Shown here: piece by piece, positions 26,743 through 35,656 of the stretch | Position numbering within the stretch: position 1 is the first letter of the stretch | Layout of the letters: every line of letters begins with the position of its first letter | DNA from: a virus | Direction: 5' to 3' (one strand) | Virus record (IMG/VR): IMGVR_UViG_3300048921_000363 | Coordinates: 1 to 64,000 of that record | Length of the DNA stretch: 64,000 nt | The notes under the pieces: generated by a model | Databases searched by the model: none | Told to the model about the DNA's origin: nothing | The model's input: only the letters and a program-made list of their open reading frames with translations | Made by a program: the position numbers and the translations under genes

Positions 26743-27260
26743 GGCACGTCCTCCGGACGGAACGGACCATCGCCCGGTTCGATGTTCAGCATCAGGGTGC
26801 CCGGTGGCTGATCCGGCCATGGCCATTCGGCGTCACCGAGGTAAATCTGCTGTGTCCACTCCACCACCCAGACGGTGTAGCCGTCCAACTCGGGCTTAGT
26901 CCAGTCCGGTATGGCCTGCACGAACTCGGCCGGTTCGACCCGCACACCCCAGCTCTGCATGCGCAGCAGTGCGGCAAGGTGGCCGGCCAGAAACACCGCC
27001 TGCTGATGGTGATCCGGCTGGATAGGATCAGTGATGACCCGCGCCTCGAACTTATAGGCCAAACCAGTTTCGCCCGTTCCCGGGTCAAGTCCCGGCTCCA
27101 TCTCGGCCAGCTCAATCAGCACCGCCGGCAACGGTAGGCGATCCAGGTCATTCGGCCACATGGTCACGGCCTGCAGACTCGGGAAGTGATCCTGAATGCG
27201 CCGCTCAATGGCGTGATACAACTGCTCAAGACTGAACGGCTCGTCGACTTGATCCGTCAC
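26739..27260 (-). CDS. Phage protein, probable tail terminator or completion protein
   Basis: 173 residues with LYHAIERRIQDHFPSLQAVTMWPNDLDRLPLPAVLIELAEME at the N terminus, a pattern common to neck or tail-terminator proteins of mosaic phages. The position between the minor tail protein Z-like gene and gpV supports a role at the head-tail junction. The family name is not certain. Confidence 0.6.
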   Translation of the reverse strand: MTDQVDEPFSLEQLYHAIERRIQDHFPSLQAVTMWPNDLDRLPLPAVLIELAEMEPGLDPGTGETGLAYKFEARVITDPIQPDHHQQAVFLAGHLAALLRMQSWGVRVEPAEFVQAIPDWTKPELDGYTVWVVEWTQQIYLGDAEWPWPDQPPGTLMLNIEPGDGPFRPEDVP

Positions 27261-27261
27261 G

Positions 27262-27918
27262 TCATTTCCCCCTCAGATGCTTCTGCAACTCAAAGTTGAG
27301 TTCCTGCTGCAGGACGTGCAGCAACTGTTCGTCGGCCTTGCGGATCCAGCTCTCGAAATGTGGCCGTGCCTGCTCCAGCGACACCTTGGCTTTCGCCAGT
27401 GGAAAGCGGCTGCCGTGTTCGGCGATCCAACCCGAACTGGCCCCGCCTGCCCCGCTGACATCGCTGTCGGGGTAGTCACTGGCGTCGAAATGCTTGCTGG
27501 CTGTGCGGATCCAGACATCCGCACTGTTGCCGTAGACCTTCTTGAAGAACGCCCCCTGAAAGCGCCGACCGGCCACCGACACACCGGACCGACTCTGCCG
27601 AGGACGACCGATGCGGCTGGCCTCCATGGCGTTGAGGCCGAACCAAAGCTTGCCGCTGTTCGCGCCACCGCTGACCGGGTAAGCTCGCAGCCGCTGCCGC
27701 ACAGCAGCCACCGCAATGCGCTCCTGTCGGCCAACGGCGCGGGCAATTTGCGTAGCGAGCCATCGCAGGGTTTTGTTGATGGCTCGCCGCTGTGCAGCAG
27801 CAGCGGCCTTGGGCACCAGGGCGGCGAAATCCTGAAAGGCTTTCAGGTCTGCCGCCGAAGTCTGCAAGGAGATCATCCCACCGCCGGTCGAGGGTTTGAA
27901 GTAGCTGCCCACGCTCAT
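27262..27918 (-). CDS. Minor tail protein Z-like
   Basis: 218 residues, with RRAINKTLRWLATQIARAVGRQERI near residue 45 and the basic, Gly-rich middle of the GPZ family (prophage minor tail protein Z of lambda type). Such proteins join or complete the tail end that meets the head. It is 1 bp from the next gene. Confidence 0.75.
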   Translation of the reverse strand: MSVGSYFKPSTGGGMISLQTSAADLKAFQDFAALVPKAAAAAQRRAINKTLRWLATQIARAVGRQERIAVAAVRQRLRAYPVSGGANSGKLWFGLNAMEASRIGRPRQSRSGVSVAGRRFQGAFFKKVYGNSADVWIRTASKHFDASDYPDSDVSGAGGASSGWIAEHGSRFPLAKAKVSLEQARPHFESWIRKADEQLLHVLQQELNFELQKHLRGK

Positions 27919-28235
27919 GGCCGTTTCCTCAGGATCAAGGCGACAAGTCCGTCACCGCCCGGTTCCAGCTGCAGCAGGTCGTAGTCGCCGCCACCGTCCA
28001 GCTCCGGCAGATCCACGCTGACCAGCAATCCCCTTTTCAGTCCGTGCGAATCACGGACGCGGATCTCGAACTTCGGCTCACGCAACGCCGTTTTGAGGCT
28101 GCCCATCTTGGGTTGCATCCACGGCGCGGCGAACATGCCCAGCACCGGTTCGTCGCAGCCCTCGATCCGGGCCTTGTCGCCGAGCGTTTCGAACACCGTG
28201 TCATCGATGTCCTCCAGCAACTCGCGAAAAGACAT
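27915..28235 (-). CDS. Head-tail joining protein (FII/Gifsy-2-like)
   Basis: 106 residues from the ATG at 28235. SFRELLEDIDDTVFETLGDKARI resembles the Gifsy-2 or lambda FII-like head-tail joining family. It lies between the major capsid gene and the Z-like gene, the same place as lambda FII. Identity rests on position and a weak pattern. Confidence 0.6.
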   Translation of the reverse strand: MSFRELLEDIDDTVFETLGDKARIEGCDEPVLGMFAAPWMQPKMGSLKTALREPKFEIRVRDSHGLKRGLLVSVDLPELDGGGDYDLLQLEPGGDGLVALILRKRP

Positions 28236-28237
28236 GA

Positions 28238-29233
28238 TCAGAGCTCCAGAAGAACCTGTGCACGAGGACGAGTGCACAGGTGCAGCGGGTTGGACTGGGC
28301 CTCACCGGCCACGCCCTTGTTGAATGGCAGAGGTTCGAGCTTGCTGTAATAAGGCAAACCTTCGGTGTTGACCGTTTCCATGTAGTCGGCCGGTGCGAAG
28401 GTGGAGATGTAAAGATCAGGCACGCCTTCCGGCACCAGCAGCGCCTTGTCATCGTGGACGAACGAAACGCCCGCAACTTTGCCGCGATAGCGCTCCCAGA
28501 CAATCCCGCCGAATTCAAAGCTTTCTCGCGCATCACCACGTAATGCGGCAGCCTGCAGAGTATTCAGATAGGTGTCTGTGACCGATTTGTGGGAGATCAG
28601 TTTGCTCCAGAAGTTTTTGCCGCAGAATGCGCGCGAGCCGGAGCTAGTCACGCTGCCCAGGGCATCTTCCTGCATGTCCAACGCTTCGCCGGCACGCTCG
28701 CGCACATTCGTATCGAGATTGTTCAGGCCCATCGACATTTTCTGGCGGTTGACGCCAAAGGATTTGTAGATGTCCAACAGCACCGTCTTACCATCGGCAT
28801 CCAACACCTGGCCGTTCAATGCGCCCATGCGCTGAAATTCGTGGGTGGCGTCCAACTGCCGCCGCGCCTTTGCCAGACGCTTGTTGACCACATCCTGTAC
28901 AGACTGAAGCTCAGTGCGCGTTCCGAACGCGCGGATACCTTGAATCTCGTCGGCCTTGATGGTGAAGCGTTCCGGCAGGTGCACAGTATTGAAGGGGATC
29001 AGCGTCCGCTTGCTTGCGCCGACCACCAGACCAGAGGTGCCGCGCTCCCCTGCTGGGACCAGTGCCAGGGTGTCACCGTCTTTCTCGATCTGCACGGTCA
29101 GGGTGGTGGTGCCTTCCTCGCGGAACAGGCCAAGGCTGCTGATGCGGCCCGGCAGGTATTCCTGCTCGTTGATCGCAGCGGTCAGCGAGGGGACGCTGAA
29201 AGCATCGTCTTCAAAAATGGCGATATCGGCCAT
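28238..29233 (-). CDS. Major capsid protein (lambda gpE type)
   Basis: 331 residues of the phage capsid E family: IAIFEDDAFSVPSLTAAINE at the start, LIPFNTVHLPERFTIKADEIQGIRAFG near residue 80, and HEFQRMGALNGQVLDADG in the centre. It builds an HK97-fold shell. The ATG has GGAG upstream. Its presence with a P2-like tail shows that this phage is a mosaic. Confidence 0.92.
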   Translation of the reverse strand: MADIAIFEDDAFSVPSLTAAINEQEYLPGRISSLGLFREEGTTTLTVQIEKDGDTLALVPAGERGTSGLVVGASKRTLIPFNTVHLPERFTIKADEIQGIRAFGTRTELQSVQDVVNKRLAKARRQLDATHEFQRMGALNGQVLDADGKTVLLDIYKSFGVNRQKMSMGLNNLDTNVRERAGEALDMQEDALGSVTSSGSRAFCGKNFWSKLISHKSVTDTYLNTLQAAALRGDARESFEFGGIVWERYRGKVAGVSFVHDDKALLVPEGVPDLYISTFAPADYMETVNTEGLPYYSKLEPLPFNKGVAGEAQSNPLHLCTRPRAQVLLEL

Positions 29234-29246
29234 GAGTATTCTCCAG

Positions 29247-29274
29247 AAACGAAAAATCCCGCACTCAGCGGGAT
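29247..29274 (-). terminator. Terminator-like hairpin before major capsid gene
   Basis: ATCCCGC (29256-29262) pairs with 29268-29274, with a T run on the minus strand. It stands between decoration and capsid genes in the direction of transcription. Confidence 0.6.
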
Positions 29275-29295
29275 GTATATAAGTGAGGGATCGAC

Positions 29296-29640
29296 TTAAC
29301 GGACGATCACGAAATGAGTGGCGAGGGCCTTCTCGGCGGCCAGATCCAGGCCGGTCAGATGGGCTTCGCTGACCTCGGCCAGCCGCACCACCGCGCGACC
29401 GCGCCGCACGACATCGGACTCACCGAGCGGGCCGTAGAGAATGGCAACAGCGTTTTCCGTGCCGTCTTCTGCAGTCGGGCTGTACGGGGCGAATTCGCTG
29501 CTCGCAGTTACCAGTCCGAGGATCTGTCCGGGCTCCAGCGCCGGGCCTGCCGCGACGTTGATCGCTTCGCGGGAGATGTTGCCGGCGCCCTCGGACAGCA
29601 GGAATTCGCCTGCGTGCATCGGTTCCAGTTTGGAGGTCAT
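29296..29640 (-). CDS. Head decoration protein (lambda gpD type)
   Basis: 114 residues from the ATG at 29640, which has AAAGGAG upstream. HAGEFLLSEGAGNISREAINV is the typical start of the HDPD family. It forms trimers that cement the expanded capsid. A longer in-frame extension upstream overlaps the protease gene and is rejected. Confidence 0.9.
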   Translation of the reverse strand: MTSKLEPMHAGEFLLSEGAGNISREAINVAAGPALEPGQILGLVTASSEFAPYSPTAEDGTENAVAILYGPLGESDVVRRGRAVVRLAEVSEAHLTGLDLAAEKALATHFVIVR

Positions 29641-30779
29641 GGTCTTGCTCCTTTCGAGGTTGGGGACTGTGCGGCCTGACGGGCCGCCCAGATCGAGGAC
29701 GGATCGGGTTGTTTGGCTTGAATTTTGAGCGGCGGGTCTTCGTTCTGCGGCAAGCTGTTGTCGATCTCGAAGCCCCCGCCTTTGCCCACGACTTTGTCGA
29801 AGAGCCGCGCACGCACGGCGCTGGCATCCAGTCCGGCCTGCACAAACTCCACCGCGAACTCTGGCAACCGGGCGGCCACGCACAGATCGCGGATCGATTT
29901 GGCCTGAGTGATGGCGGCCTTCACCGTCGCCTCATCGACCAACTTGGTGGTGGCCAGCAGTGGCTCGATGAGGTTGCTCATTCCGCCCTGGTTACAAGAC
30001 TTGCTGATCAGCAGAGCCAGCGCCGCTGCATCCGCACCTGGCTCCGTTGGTTCAGGATCGTCGATCACAGGTTCGGTCGGCTTCGCGGGTTCGTTGAGCA
30101 GATCCAGCAACGCCTGGGGAGTGTGCTGGTACTTCTGCATCACCGTGCCCTGCCCCAGGCACGCTTTGATCTGTACACCGTCGCCGACCTCGTCGGCCAA
30201 CCCGAGGGCCACCGCTTCGCGGGCCGTCAGCCAGGTCTCTGCATTGACCAGACGCCGCAGCTCGACTTCGTCGATGTTCGGAGCCTTGGCCTTGTAGGCC
30301 GTGATGATGAGTTCCAGCGCTTGATCCAGCGCGGTCGCGACCTTGCGCATGTCCTCGGCATCACCCGAGGCATACGTCCAGGGATTGTGGATCATCAGTG
30401 CGGCGTTTTCCGCGATTACCACGCGATGAGCGCCGCAAACTGCAACGCTCGCGGCACTGGCAGCCAAGGCATCGACGCGGCCGGTGCAGCGTTCGCCCAA
30501 ACGCTTTAGGGCGTTATTAATGGCAAGACCGTCGAACAGGTCGCCGCCGATGCTGTTGAACGCCACAACAATCGGTGATGTACCGTCATCCAGCTCGGCG
30601 AGATCGCGCACAAACTGATTGGCGGTGATGCCCCAAGTGCCGATCTCACCGTAGACGTACACCTCGATAGTGCTTTGTTCTGCTTCACCGCTGGCCCGGA
30701 GGCTGTACCAGTGTTTGTCTTGCATGGGCGGTTGCCCGTCCAGTTTGTTGAAGATCCGTAGTGGGAACGGCGGTTTCAT
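29637..30779 (-). CDS. Prohead protease, ClpP-like (S14/S49)
   Basis: 380 residues. The first 200 form a ClpP-type domain: FNSIGGDLFDGLAI, then ALAASAASVAV with the nucleophilic Ser, and AALMIHNPW with the catalytic His. The C-terminal 150 residues are probably the scaffold-like segment found in lambda gpC/Nu3-type fusions. It overlaps the portal gene by 4 bp. It would mature the prohead. Confidence 0.9.
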   Translation of the reverse strand: MKPPFPLRIFNKLDGQPPMQDKHWYSLRASGEAEQSTIEVYVYGEIGTWGITANQFVRDLAELDDGTSPIVVAFNSIGGDLFDGLAINNALKRLGERCTGRVDALAASAASVAVCGAHRVVIAENAALMIHNPWTYASGDAEDMRKVATALDQALELIITAYKAKAPNIDEVELRRLVNAETWLTAREAVALGLADEVGDGVQIKACLGQGTVMQKYQHTPQALLDLLNEPAKPTEPVIDDPEPTEPGADAAALALLISKSCNQGGMSNLIEPLLATTKLVDEATVKAAITQAKSIRDLCVAARLPEFAVEFVQAGLDASAVRARLFDKVVGKGGGFEIDNSLPQNEDPPLKIQAKQPDPSSIWAARQAAQSPTSKGARP

Positions 30780-32260
30780 GGTTTCTCCTGGTCGTCAGGG
30801 TGAGTATCGACCTCGACGAGCGTTCGGTAATTGAGGCCCAGCTTGCGGGCACGTTGGGCGTCGGCCGCGTTCTCCGCATCGACGGCTTCGGCGTCGTAGC
30901 CAGTGCGCAGGCACATCTCACTGCGCGAGGCGAATCCGGCATTGACCTCCAGCATTCGCGCTTGCACGTCCTGTACTGGTTGGATGTAGGCCCAGCCTTG
31001 CGGCACCCAGCGAGTGCGCAGAAATTCGCGGCGGCGACTGGCGTAGTCCGGTAGGTCAATCACCCCAGCCAGCACGGCCATGTCCAGCCACGCGGCGCGT
31101 ACCGGCCGGCAGAGCTGGTGGATGTAGACGTTGAATTGCAGCTGTTCGAGGCGGCGTCGGAACTCGTTCAGCACCACTCGCAGCGCCCGGTCGTTGATGC
31201 CTTTCATGTCACCGGTGAGGATCTCGTAAGGCGTGTCGGTGCCGGCTGCTGCGGCCATCAGTTGCTGACGCATGAAGTCCGGGTAGTTGTTGCCGGCGTC
31301 CGGTGGATTGGAGAACTCGACCTCCTCACCGGCTCCCAGCTCCTGCATGGTGCCAGGCTCCAGCGCGACCATCGGCGTGAAGCCGTCGCGGTCGGCGGTG
31401 ATCAACTGGCCGGTGACCGGGTCGCGAGGAACCTGCCCCATGTCCGGCGATGGGCGCTTGATGAAGCCGGCAAACAGGTTGGAGACCTCCTGCCGGAACA
31501 GCACCGCGTCGTCGTAGTTGTCCAGGCTGCGCAGCCGCTTGAGAACCGGCGACATGCGCGGCACACCGCGCAACTGACCCGGTTCCAACGGTTCGAAGAT
31601 GTGCAGCACCTGGCTGGACGGTACACGCACCAGCTGGTTGTAGCCGCTGTTGAGCGACGACGCGTCTCGCGGGTGCGAGCGATACATCCAGTAGGCTACG
31701 CGCTTGCCGGCCGGGTTGAACTCGATCCCGGCGCGGATGATGTTGCCGTCGCGGGTGGTTTCGAATTTGTCGTGCGGAACAAATTCCGGTGCCAGGGTCT
31801 GCAGTTGCAGTGGCACGACCAGGCCTTCGTCGAGACCGCGCGGACGCAACCGGACAAAGCACTCACCCGCCGTTTCGACCGTGCGAGCCACCAGCGCCTG
31901 CTGCCCATAGAAGTCACAAAGGCCGTCCGCATCCGACTCGTCGGCCCAGTCGTCCCATAGTTCTTGCAGCAGCGTGCGCAGTTCTTCGTCCTTGACCTTC
32001 GGGCGCGGTGTGATGCCGGTGCCGATCAGGTTGCTGACGCGCTTGTTGATCGCGTTGGCCGCATACGGGTCATTGCGTACCGCTGCCCGCGACCGGGCTC
32101 GCAGGTTGCGTAGTGCCGGGGTGTTGATGCTGTTGATGCCGTTATCGGAAGCATCCCAACTGGCCGAACGACGGCCCTCTCCGGCGCCTTCGTAGCTGGC
32201 CTTGATGTTCGATGGCAGCAAAAATCCGCTACGCGTCAGTGCCGGAAATTGTCGAGACAT
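30776..32260 (-). CDS. Portal protein (lambda gpB type)
   Basis: 494 residues. RNLRARSRAAVRNDPYAANAINKRVSNLIGTGI is the diagnostic N-terminal stretch of lambda-family portals. FGP-like central repeats and TPYEILTGDMKGINDRALRVVLNEFRR follow. It forms the dodecameric ring for DNA entry. It overlaps gpW by one base. Confidence 0.93.
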   Translation of the reverse strand: MSRQFPALTRSGFLLPSNIKASYEGAGEGRRSASWDASDNGINSINTPALRNLRARSRAAVRNDPYAANAINKRVSNLIGTGITPRPKVKDEELRTLLQELWDDWADESDADGLCDFYGQQALVARTVETAGECFVRLRPRGLDEGLVVPLQLQTLAPEFVPHDKFETTRDGNIIRAGIEFNPAGKRVAYWMYRSHPRDASSLNSGYNQLVRVPSSQVLHIFEPLEPGQLRGVPRMSPVLKRLRSLDNYDDAVLFRQEVSNLFAGFIKRPSPDMGQVPRDPVTGQLITADRDGFTPMVALEPGTMQELGAGEEVEFSNPPDAGNNYPDFMRQQLMAAAAGTDTPYEILTGDMKGINDRALRVVLNEFRRRLEQLQFNVYIHQLCRPVRAAWLDMAVLAGVIDLPDYASRRREFLRTRWVPQGWAYIQPVQDVQARMLEVNAGFASRSEMCLRTGYDAEAVDAENAADAQRARKLGLNYRTLVEVDTHPDDQEKP

Positions 32261-32466
32261 CAGATCCCCTTGCCTCCGTGACTGATCCGCACGACCCGCG
32301 AGCGCGGAGGGGCAGCACTGATAAGCGAGCTGCGGATTTCTTCACGAGCGCGGAGCAGTTCGTCGACGTCGCGGTATTCCACCGTTCGGTCGCTGTAACG
32401 CACGGTCTTTTCACCGCGTGCGATGGCGCGCTCGATGACATCGAGATGTTTTTGAGTAAAGGACAT
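32260..32466 (-). CDS. Head-to-tail joining protein W (lambda gpW type)
   Basis: 68 residues: TQKHLDVIERAIARGEKTVRYSDRTVEYRDVDELLR fits lambda gpW, which seals the portal channel after packaging. The place between terminase and portal matches lambda exactly. Confidence 0.9.
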   Translation of the reverse strand: MSFTQKHLDVIERAIARGEKTVRYSDRTVEYRDVDELLRAREEIRSSLISAAPPRSRVVRISHGGKGI

Positions 32467-32467
32467 A

Positions 32468-34495
32468 TCAGCGTCTCTTCAGATAACCGCTGGTGGAACT
32501 GCGGCGTTGAGGGGGTGCGGCTGGGCGTGTCTGCACGACCGGCGCGGCAGGTGGTGGTGGCGCGGCTTGAGCCTGTCGTACAGCAGCAGGCTCAGGCGTT
32601 TCCCCGTCGTCGACGCGCGCCCCCTGAACTGGCTTGATGCCGAGGGCATCGTCGAACAGACCAGACTGGGCCAGTGCCTGACGCACCCGGTCCCAGTCGT
32701 GTTCCTGGTAGCGGTTGATGCCGAGGTAATGGGCCATGGCCAGGCAGTACACCATCAGGTCGAGCGCTTCGTTACGCTCGGCCTTACCCTTGACCCATTC
32801 GATGCGTTTGTGGCCGCGCACGTAGCGCACGACCTTGCGCTCGGCGACGCACTGGGCAAAGAACTCGTCCGGCAGGTCATTGGCAAAGTGCAGCGATCCC
32901 GGGCCGTCCGGGAACGGATAGCGGTTGTAGATCCAGTCCTTTGCCGTGTCGGTGCCGACGAACCAGAGCTCGGCGCCGTTGCGTTCGGTCTGGCCTTTCC
33001 AGGTCACGTCGACCAGGGATGGGCGCTGTGCGATGACCGGCCTGCCCGGCTTGCTTGCGCCTTTGATGGCGAAAACGTTGCGCCAACGACGTACACGGCA
33101 GAACTGATAGACCTCGTCGGTGTGGTGACCGCCGGAGTCGACGCCAACGGCAAGGATGCCCAAGCCGACGCCGCAAGGATGCCGGTAGCGAGCCTTGAGT
33201 TTTTCGTCCAGTACGGACCAGGTGCGCTCGTCGGCTGGATCGCCCCAGATGACCTGGTGATCGACCACCCAGCGCTCCATGCCGACGCCGAAGCCCATCA
33301 CCATCATTTCCAGGCGGTTGGCCTGGACGTCGACGGCACCGGTCAGCATCAGCACACCGGCCGGCATCGCGCCGAGGGTGTAGGTCTCCTGCCGCGCCCG
33401 GGCGATCAGCACTTCCGCTTTGGTCTGTTCGAGCGCACTGTCCCAGACCTTGGCCAGACGGGTGTTGTAGAACACCTGCATCAAGCTCGTGTCGCCTTGG
33501 GCCTGGGCTTTTTTGGCGTCCTCGAATTCTTCGGCGAGCGAGGCCCAGTCCATCCAGCCGGTCGGCGAGTAGAGGGAGTTGAGATGGAAGCCGACGGTCT
33601 TGCCGTCGCCGCTGCCATGGGCACGCCATTCACCTCGAGCAAGCATGTCGCTCTTGTGGTGTTCCTCGATCAGCACATCGCATTCAGGGCCTGCGCACTG
33701 GTAATGCACGGTGCTGTAGTCCTTGCTGTAGAGCAGGCGTTCCCATTCCAGCACCTGCATATGGCCGCAGGTGGGACATGGCACGTAGTAGTAACGCTGG
33801 TCACTGGAATCGAACAGGTCGGCGATTCGCGAGGCGCCCTTGATCGTCGGCGAGCTGGAGAAATAGATCTTGGCATTGCGACCGAAGTTGGTCGCCCGCG
33901 TCTCGGCCAGCTTGATGGGATCACCCTCCTGGCCGACATCATTCTCCCAACGGTCAACTTCGTCGCCGTAGATGTAGCGTGCCGACAGCTCCGATAGGTT
34001 GGCCGCAGAACCGGCGGTGGTGACGTACAGCGCCCCCCCCTCGAATTCCTTGGTGTCCATCGTGTTGCGCGCATCCCGCGAACGGGTGGCCGCGACACGT
34101 TCGCGCAGAACAGGGGTGGCCTTGATAGTCTTGCTGATCCGCCCCGATACGCGCTTGGACAGGCCGAGGCTGGGCAGCAGCGCCAGGATGTTCGACGGCG
34201 CCATGTGGATCAGGCCGCCCATCCAGTTCAATGCGATCTGGGTTTTCATCAACTGCGAGGCCACCATGGTGACCACGCGCCTGCAGGGATGAGCCGGCGA
34301 CAGGCAACGCATTGGCTCGCGGGCGTAAGGTGTCCGTGAGGTGCGGTACTGGCCGGGCTCGGGGGCACCGGTGTCTCGCGGGATCCGCATGTACTCGTCG
34401 GCCCATTGATCGATCCAGAGATCTGGGTCGGGGCGCAGTCCACGGAAATATGCCTCACGGTACACCTCTGCACCGTCAGGAAATTCCGTGTGCAT
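32468..34495 (-). CDS. Terminase large subunit (lambda gpA type)
   Basis: 675 residues of the GpA family. YMRIPRDTGAPEPGQYRTSRTPY near residue 35 and VTMVASQLMKTQIALNWMG (Walker-A-like ATPase region) lie near the start. RYIYGDEVDRW carries the Walker B acidic residues. VDVQANRLEMMVMGFG then GVDSGGHHTDEVY mark the nuclease part. It cuts concatemers at cos and pumps DNA into the head. The last 50 residues are Pro/Ala-rich. Confidence 0.95.
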   Translation of the reverse strand: MHTEFPDGAEVYREAYFRGLRPDPDLWIDQWADEYMRIPRDTGAPEPGQYRTSRTPYAREPMRCLSPAHPCRRVVTMVASQLMKTQIALNWMGGLIHMAPSNILALLPSLGLSKRVSGRISKTIKATPVLRERVAATRSRDARNTMDTKEFEGGALYVTTAGSAANLSELSARYIYGDEVDRWENDVGQEGDPIKLAETRATNFGRNAKIYFSSSPTIKGASRIADLFDSSDQRYYYVPCPTCGHMQVLEWERLLYSKDYSTVHYQCAGPECDVLIEEHHKSDMLARGEWRAHGSGDGKTVGFHLNSLYSPTGWMDWASLAEEFEDAKKAQAQGDTSLMQVFYNTRLAKVWDSALEQTKAEVLIARARQETYTLGAMPAGVLMLTGAVDVQANRLEMMVMGFGVGMERWVVDHQVIWGDPADERTWSVLDEKLKARYRHPCGVGLGILAVGVDSGGHHTDEVYQFCRVRRWRNVFAIKGASKPGRPVIAQRPSLVDVTWKGQTERNGAELWFVGTDTAKDWIYNRYPFPDGPGSLHFANDLPDEFFAQCVAERKVVRYVRGHKRIEWVKGKAERNEALDLMVYCLAMAHYLGINRYQEHDWDRVRQALAQSGLFDDALGIKPVQGARVDDGETPEPAAVRQAQAAPPPPAAPVVQTRPAAPPQRRSSTSGYLKRR

Positions 34496-34499
34496 GGGT

Positions 34500-35102
34500 T
34501 CAGTCCGTTGTCATGGCGTGTTCAAGGTCGGCTGAAGAGAGGCGCTCGGCTTCTTCCAGCGTTCGACGGAAGGTGGCCGTCAGGTGTTTTTCGATCAGCC
34601 AGGGATCGGTCATAGCCGCGAGATCGTGGGACAGTTGCGGCAACGGGCCGAACAACTGGTCGCGCAGCAAACGGCCGGCGTTGTAGGCACCGGTCTCGAC
34701 CGCTTCCTTGGAGACCAGTGCGCCCTGGGCTTTGCCCAGCTCAATCTCGGCCAGCTTGGCCATGTTGTGTTCGCGCAGGGCGCGGGCTTTCTGGAAGTCG
34801 GGCAGCTTGCCGTCGCCGGTGATCACCTGCGGCGGCGCAGCCGTGGAAGTCGGCTCGACGGAAGTGGACAGTTGGCTGTACACGTCGCGCTGAATCCGGT
34901 CTTGTTGGTGTCGCTCGGCGACGGCGGCTTTGCTTGGGTCAGCGGTGTCGCGAATCAGCGCTTCGCTGGCCGGCACGTCCACCAGTTTTCCGTCCGGCGA
35001 CAGCACCAGGCGGTTGTTGTTCTTCAACCAGGTGATGTAGCTCGGCGCCCTGCCGATCCGCGCCGCGAAGGCGCTTTTCGACAGGTAAGTTGGTTCTGTC
35101 AT
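34500..35102 (-). CDS. Terminase small subunit (Nu1-like)
   Basis: 200 residues from the ATG at 35102, preceded by AAAGGAGG. LSKSAFAARIGRAPSYITWLKNNNRLVL is a helix-turn-helix DNA-binding domain as in Nu1-type small terminases. A long coiled-coil middle follows. It recognises the packaging site and recruits the large subunit just downstream. Confidence 0.85.
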   Translation of the reverse strand: MTEPTYLSKSAFAARIGRAPSYITWLKNNNRLVLSPDGKLVDVPASEALIRDTADPSKAAVAERHQQDRIQRDVYSQLSTSVEPTSTAAPPQVITGDGKLPDFQKARALREHNMAKLAEIELGKAQGALVSKEAVETGAYNAGRLLRDQLFGPLPQLSHDLAAMTDPWLIEKHLTATFRRTLEEAERLSSADLEHAMTTD

Positions 35103-35268
35103 AAGCCCTCCTTTCAACGGCTTTTCAATGCAGACCTTTAAATTTCAATGGATTGAATTTCAGTAAGCTGGGGGCGCTCCCGCTAACACTTTCCCGCGGG
35201 TTTCCGACCCCGTGTCCTTCAGATACCCCTAGGGTCCCCGGCGGTTTTCGGCGCACCAGATCGGTGCA
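35103..35268. other. Noncoding gap between terminase and holin, possible cos region
   Basis: No ORF is present. Short GC palindromes (CCCGCGGG, CCCTAGGG) occur. In lambda-type phages cos lies just before the small terminase gene, so this is the natural place to look. The sequence alone does not show it. Confidence 0.25.
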
Positions 35269-35613
35269 TCACCCCTGCTCGCCCCCGGCCGGCGGGACTT
35301 CGCAGACGCCCAGCCGTTTGGCGGCCCAGCGTTCGTACAACCCGATGGCCACATCGGCACCGGCCATTGCCGTCAGGCAACCCAAGGCGCCCGCCGTCCA
35401 GATCGACATGCCAGCGGCGATCATCAACATCATCGCCGACACCCCGCAGACAATGCAGGCCCCGGACCGAAGCGCGAGGCGGCGCATCAACGCCCAGCCC
35501 CGCGCCCCATCCTTGTCGGCCCGCCACATCTCCCCCGATACGCCGCCGACTAAAGCCAGGACGATCACTAACCAGATCGGCATCTCTGCCAGCGCTTGTT
35601 GCTCGTTTGTCAT
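35269..35613 (-). CDS. Putative holin
   Basis: About 114 residues with three likely membrane segments: MPIWLVIVLALVGGVSG (about 10-27), ACIVCGVSAMMLMIAAGM (about 52-70) and a third Ala/Gly-rich segment (IWTAGALGCLTAMAGADVAI). It is small, has a charged C-terminal tail, and is the first gene of the late operon. This fits a phage holin that permeabilises the membrane to free the GH19 endolysin. Confidence 0.7.
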   Translation of the reverse strand: MTNEQQALAEMPIWLVIVLALVGGVSGEMWRADKDGARGWALMRRLALRSGACIVCGVSAMMLMIAAGMSIWTAGALGCLTAMAGADVAIGLYERWAAKRLGVCEVPPAGGEQG

Positions 35614-35630
35614 CGCCAACCCCTAAACGC

Positions 35631-35656
35631 AAAAACCCGGCGCAATGGCCGGGTTT
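35631..35656 (-). terminator. Terminator before holin, tR'-like
   Basis: AAACCCGGC (35633-35641) pairs perfectly with 35648-35656, and a T run follows on the minus strand. It lies between the presumed late promoter region and the first late gene, the place of lambda tR', which Q-modified polymerase reads through. Confidence 0.7.

Noticed and set aside
32507-33997. 496-codon + strand ORF
   Set aside because: Antisense to the large terminase gene with no recognisable domains.
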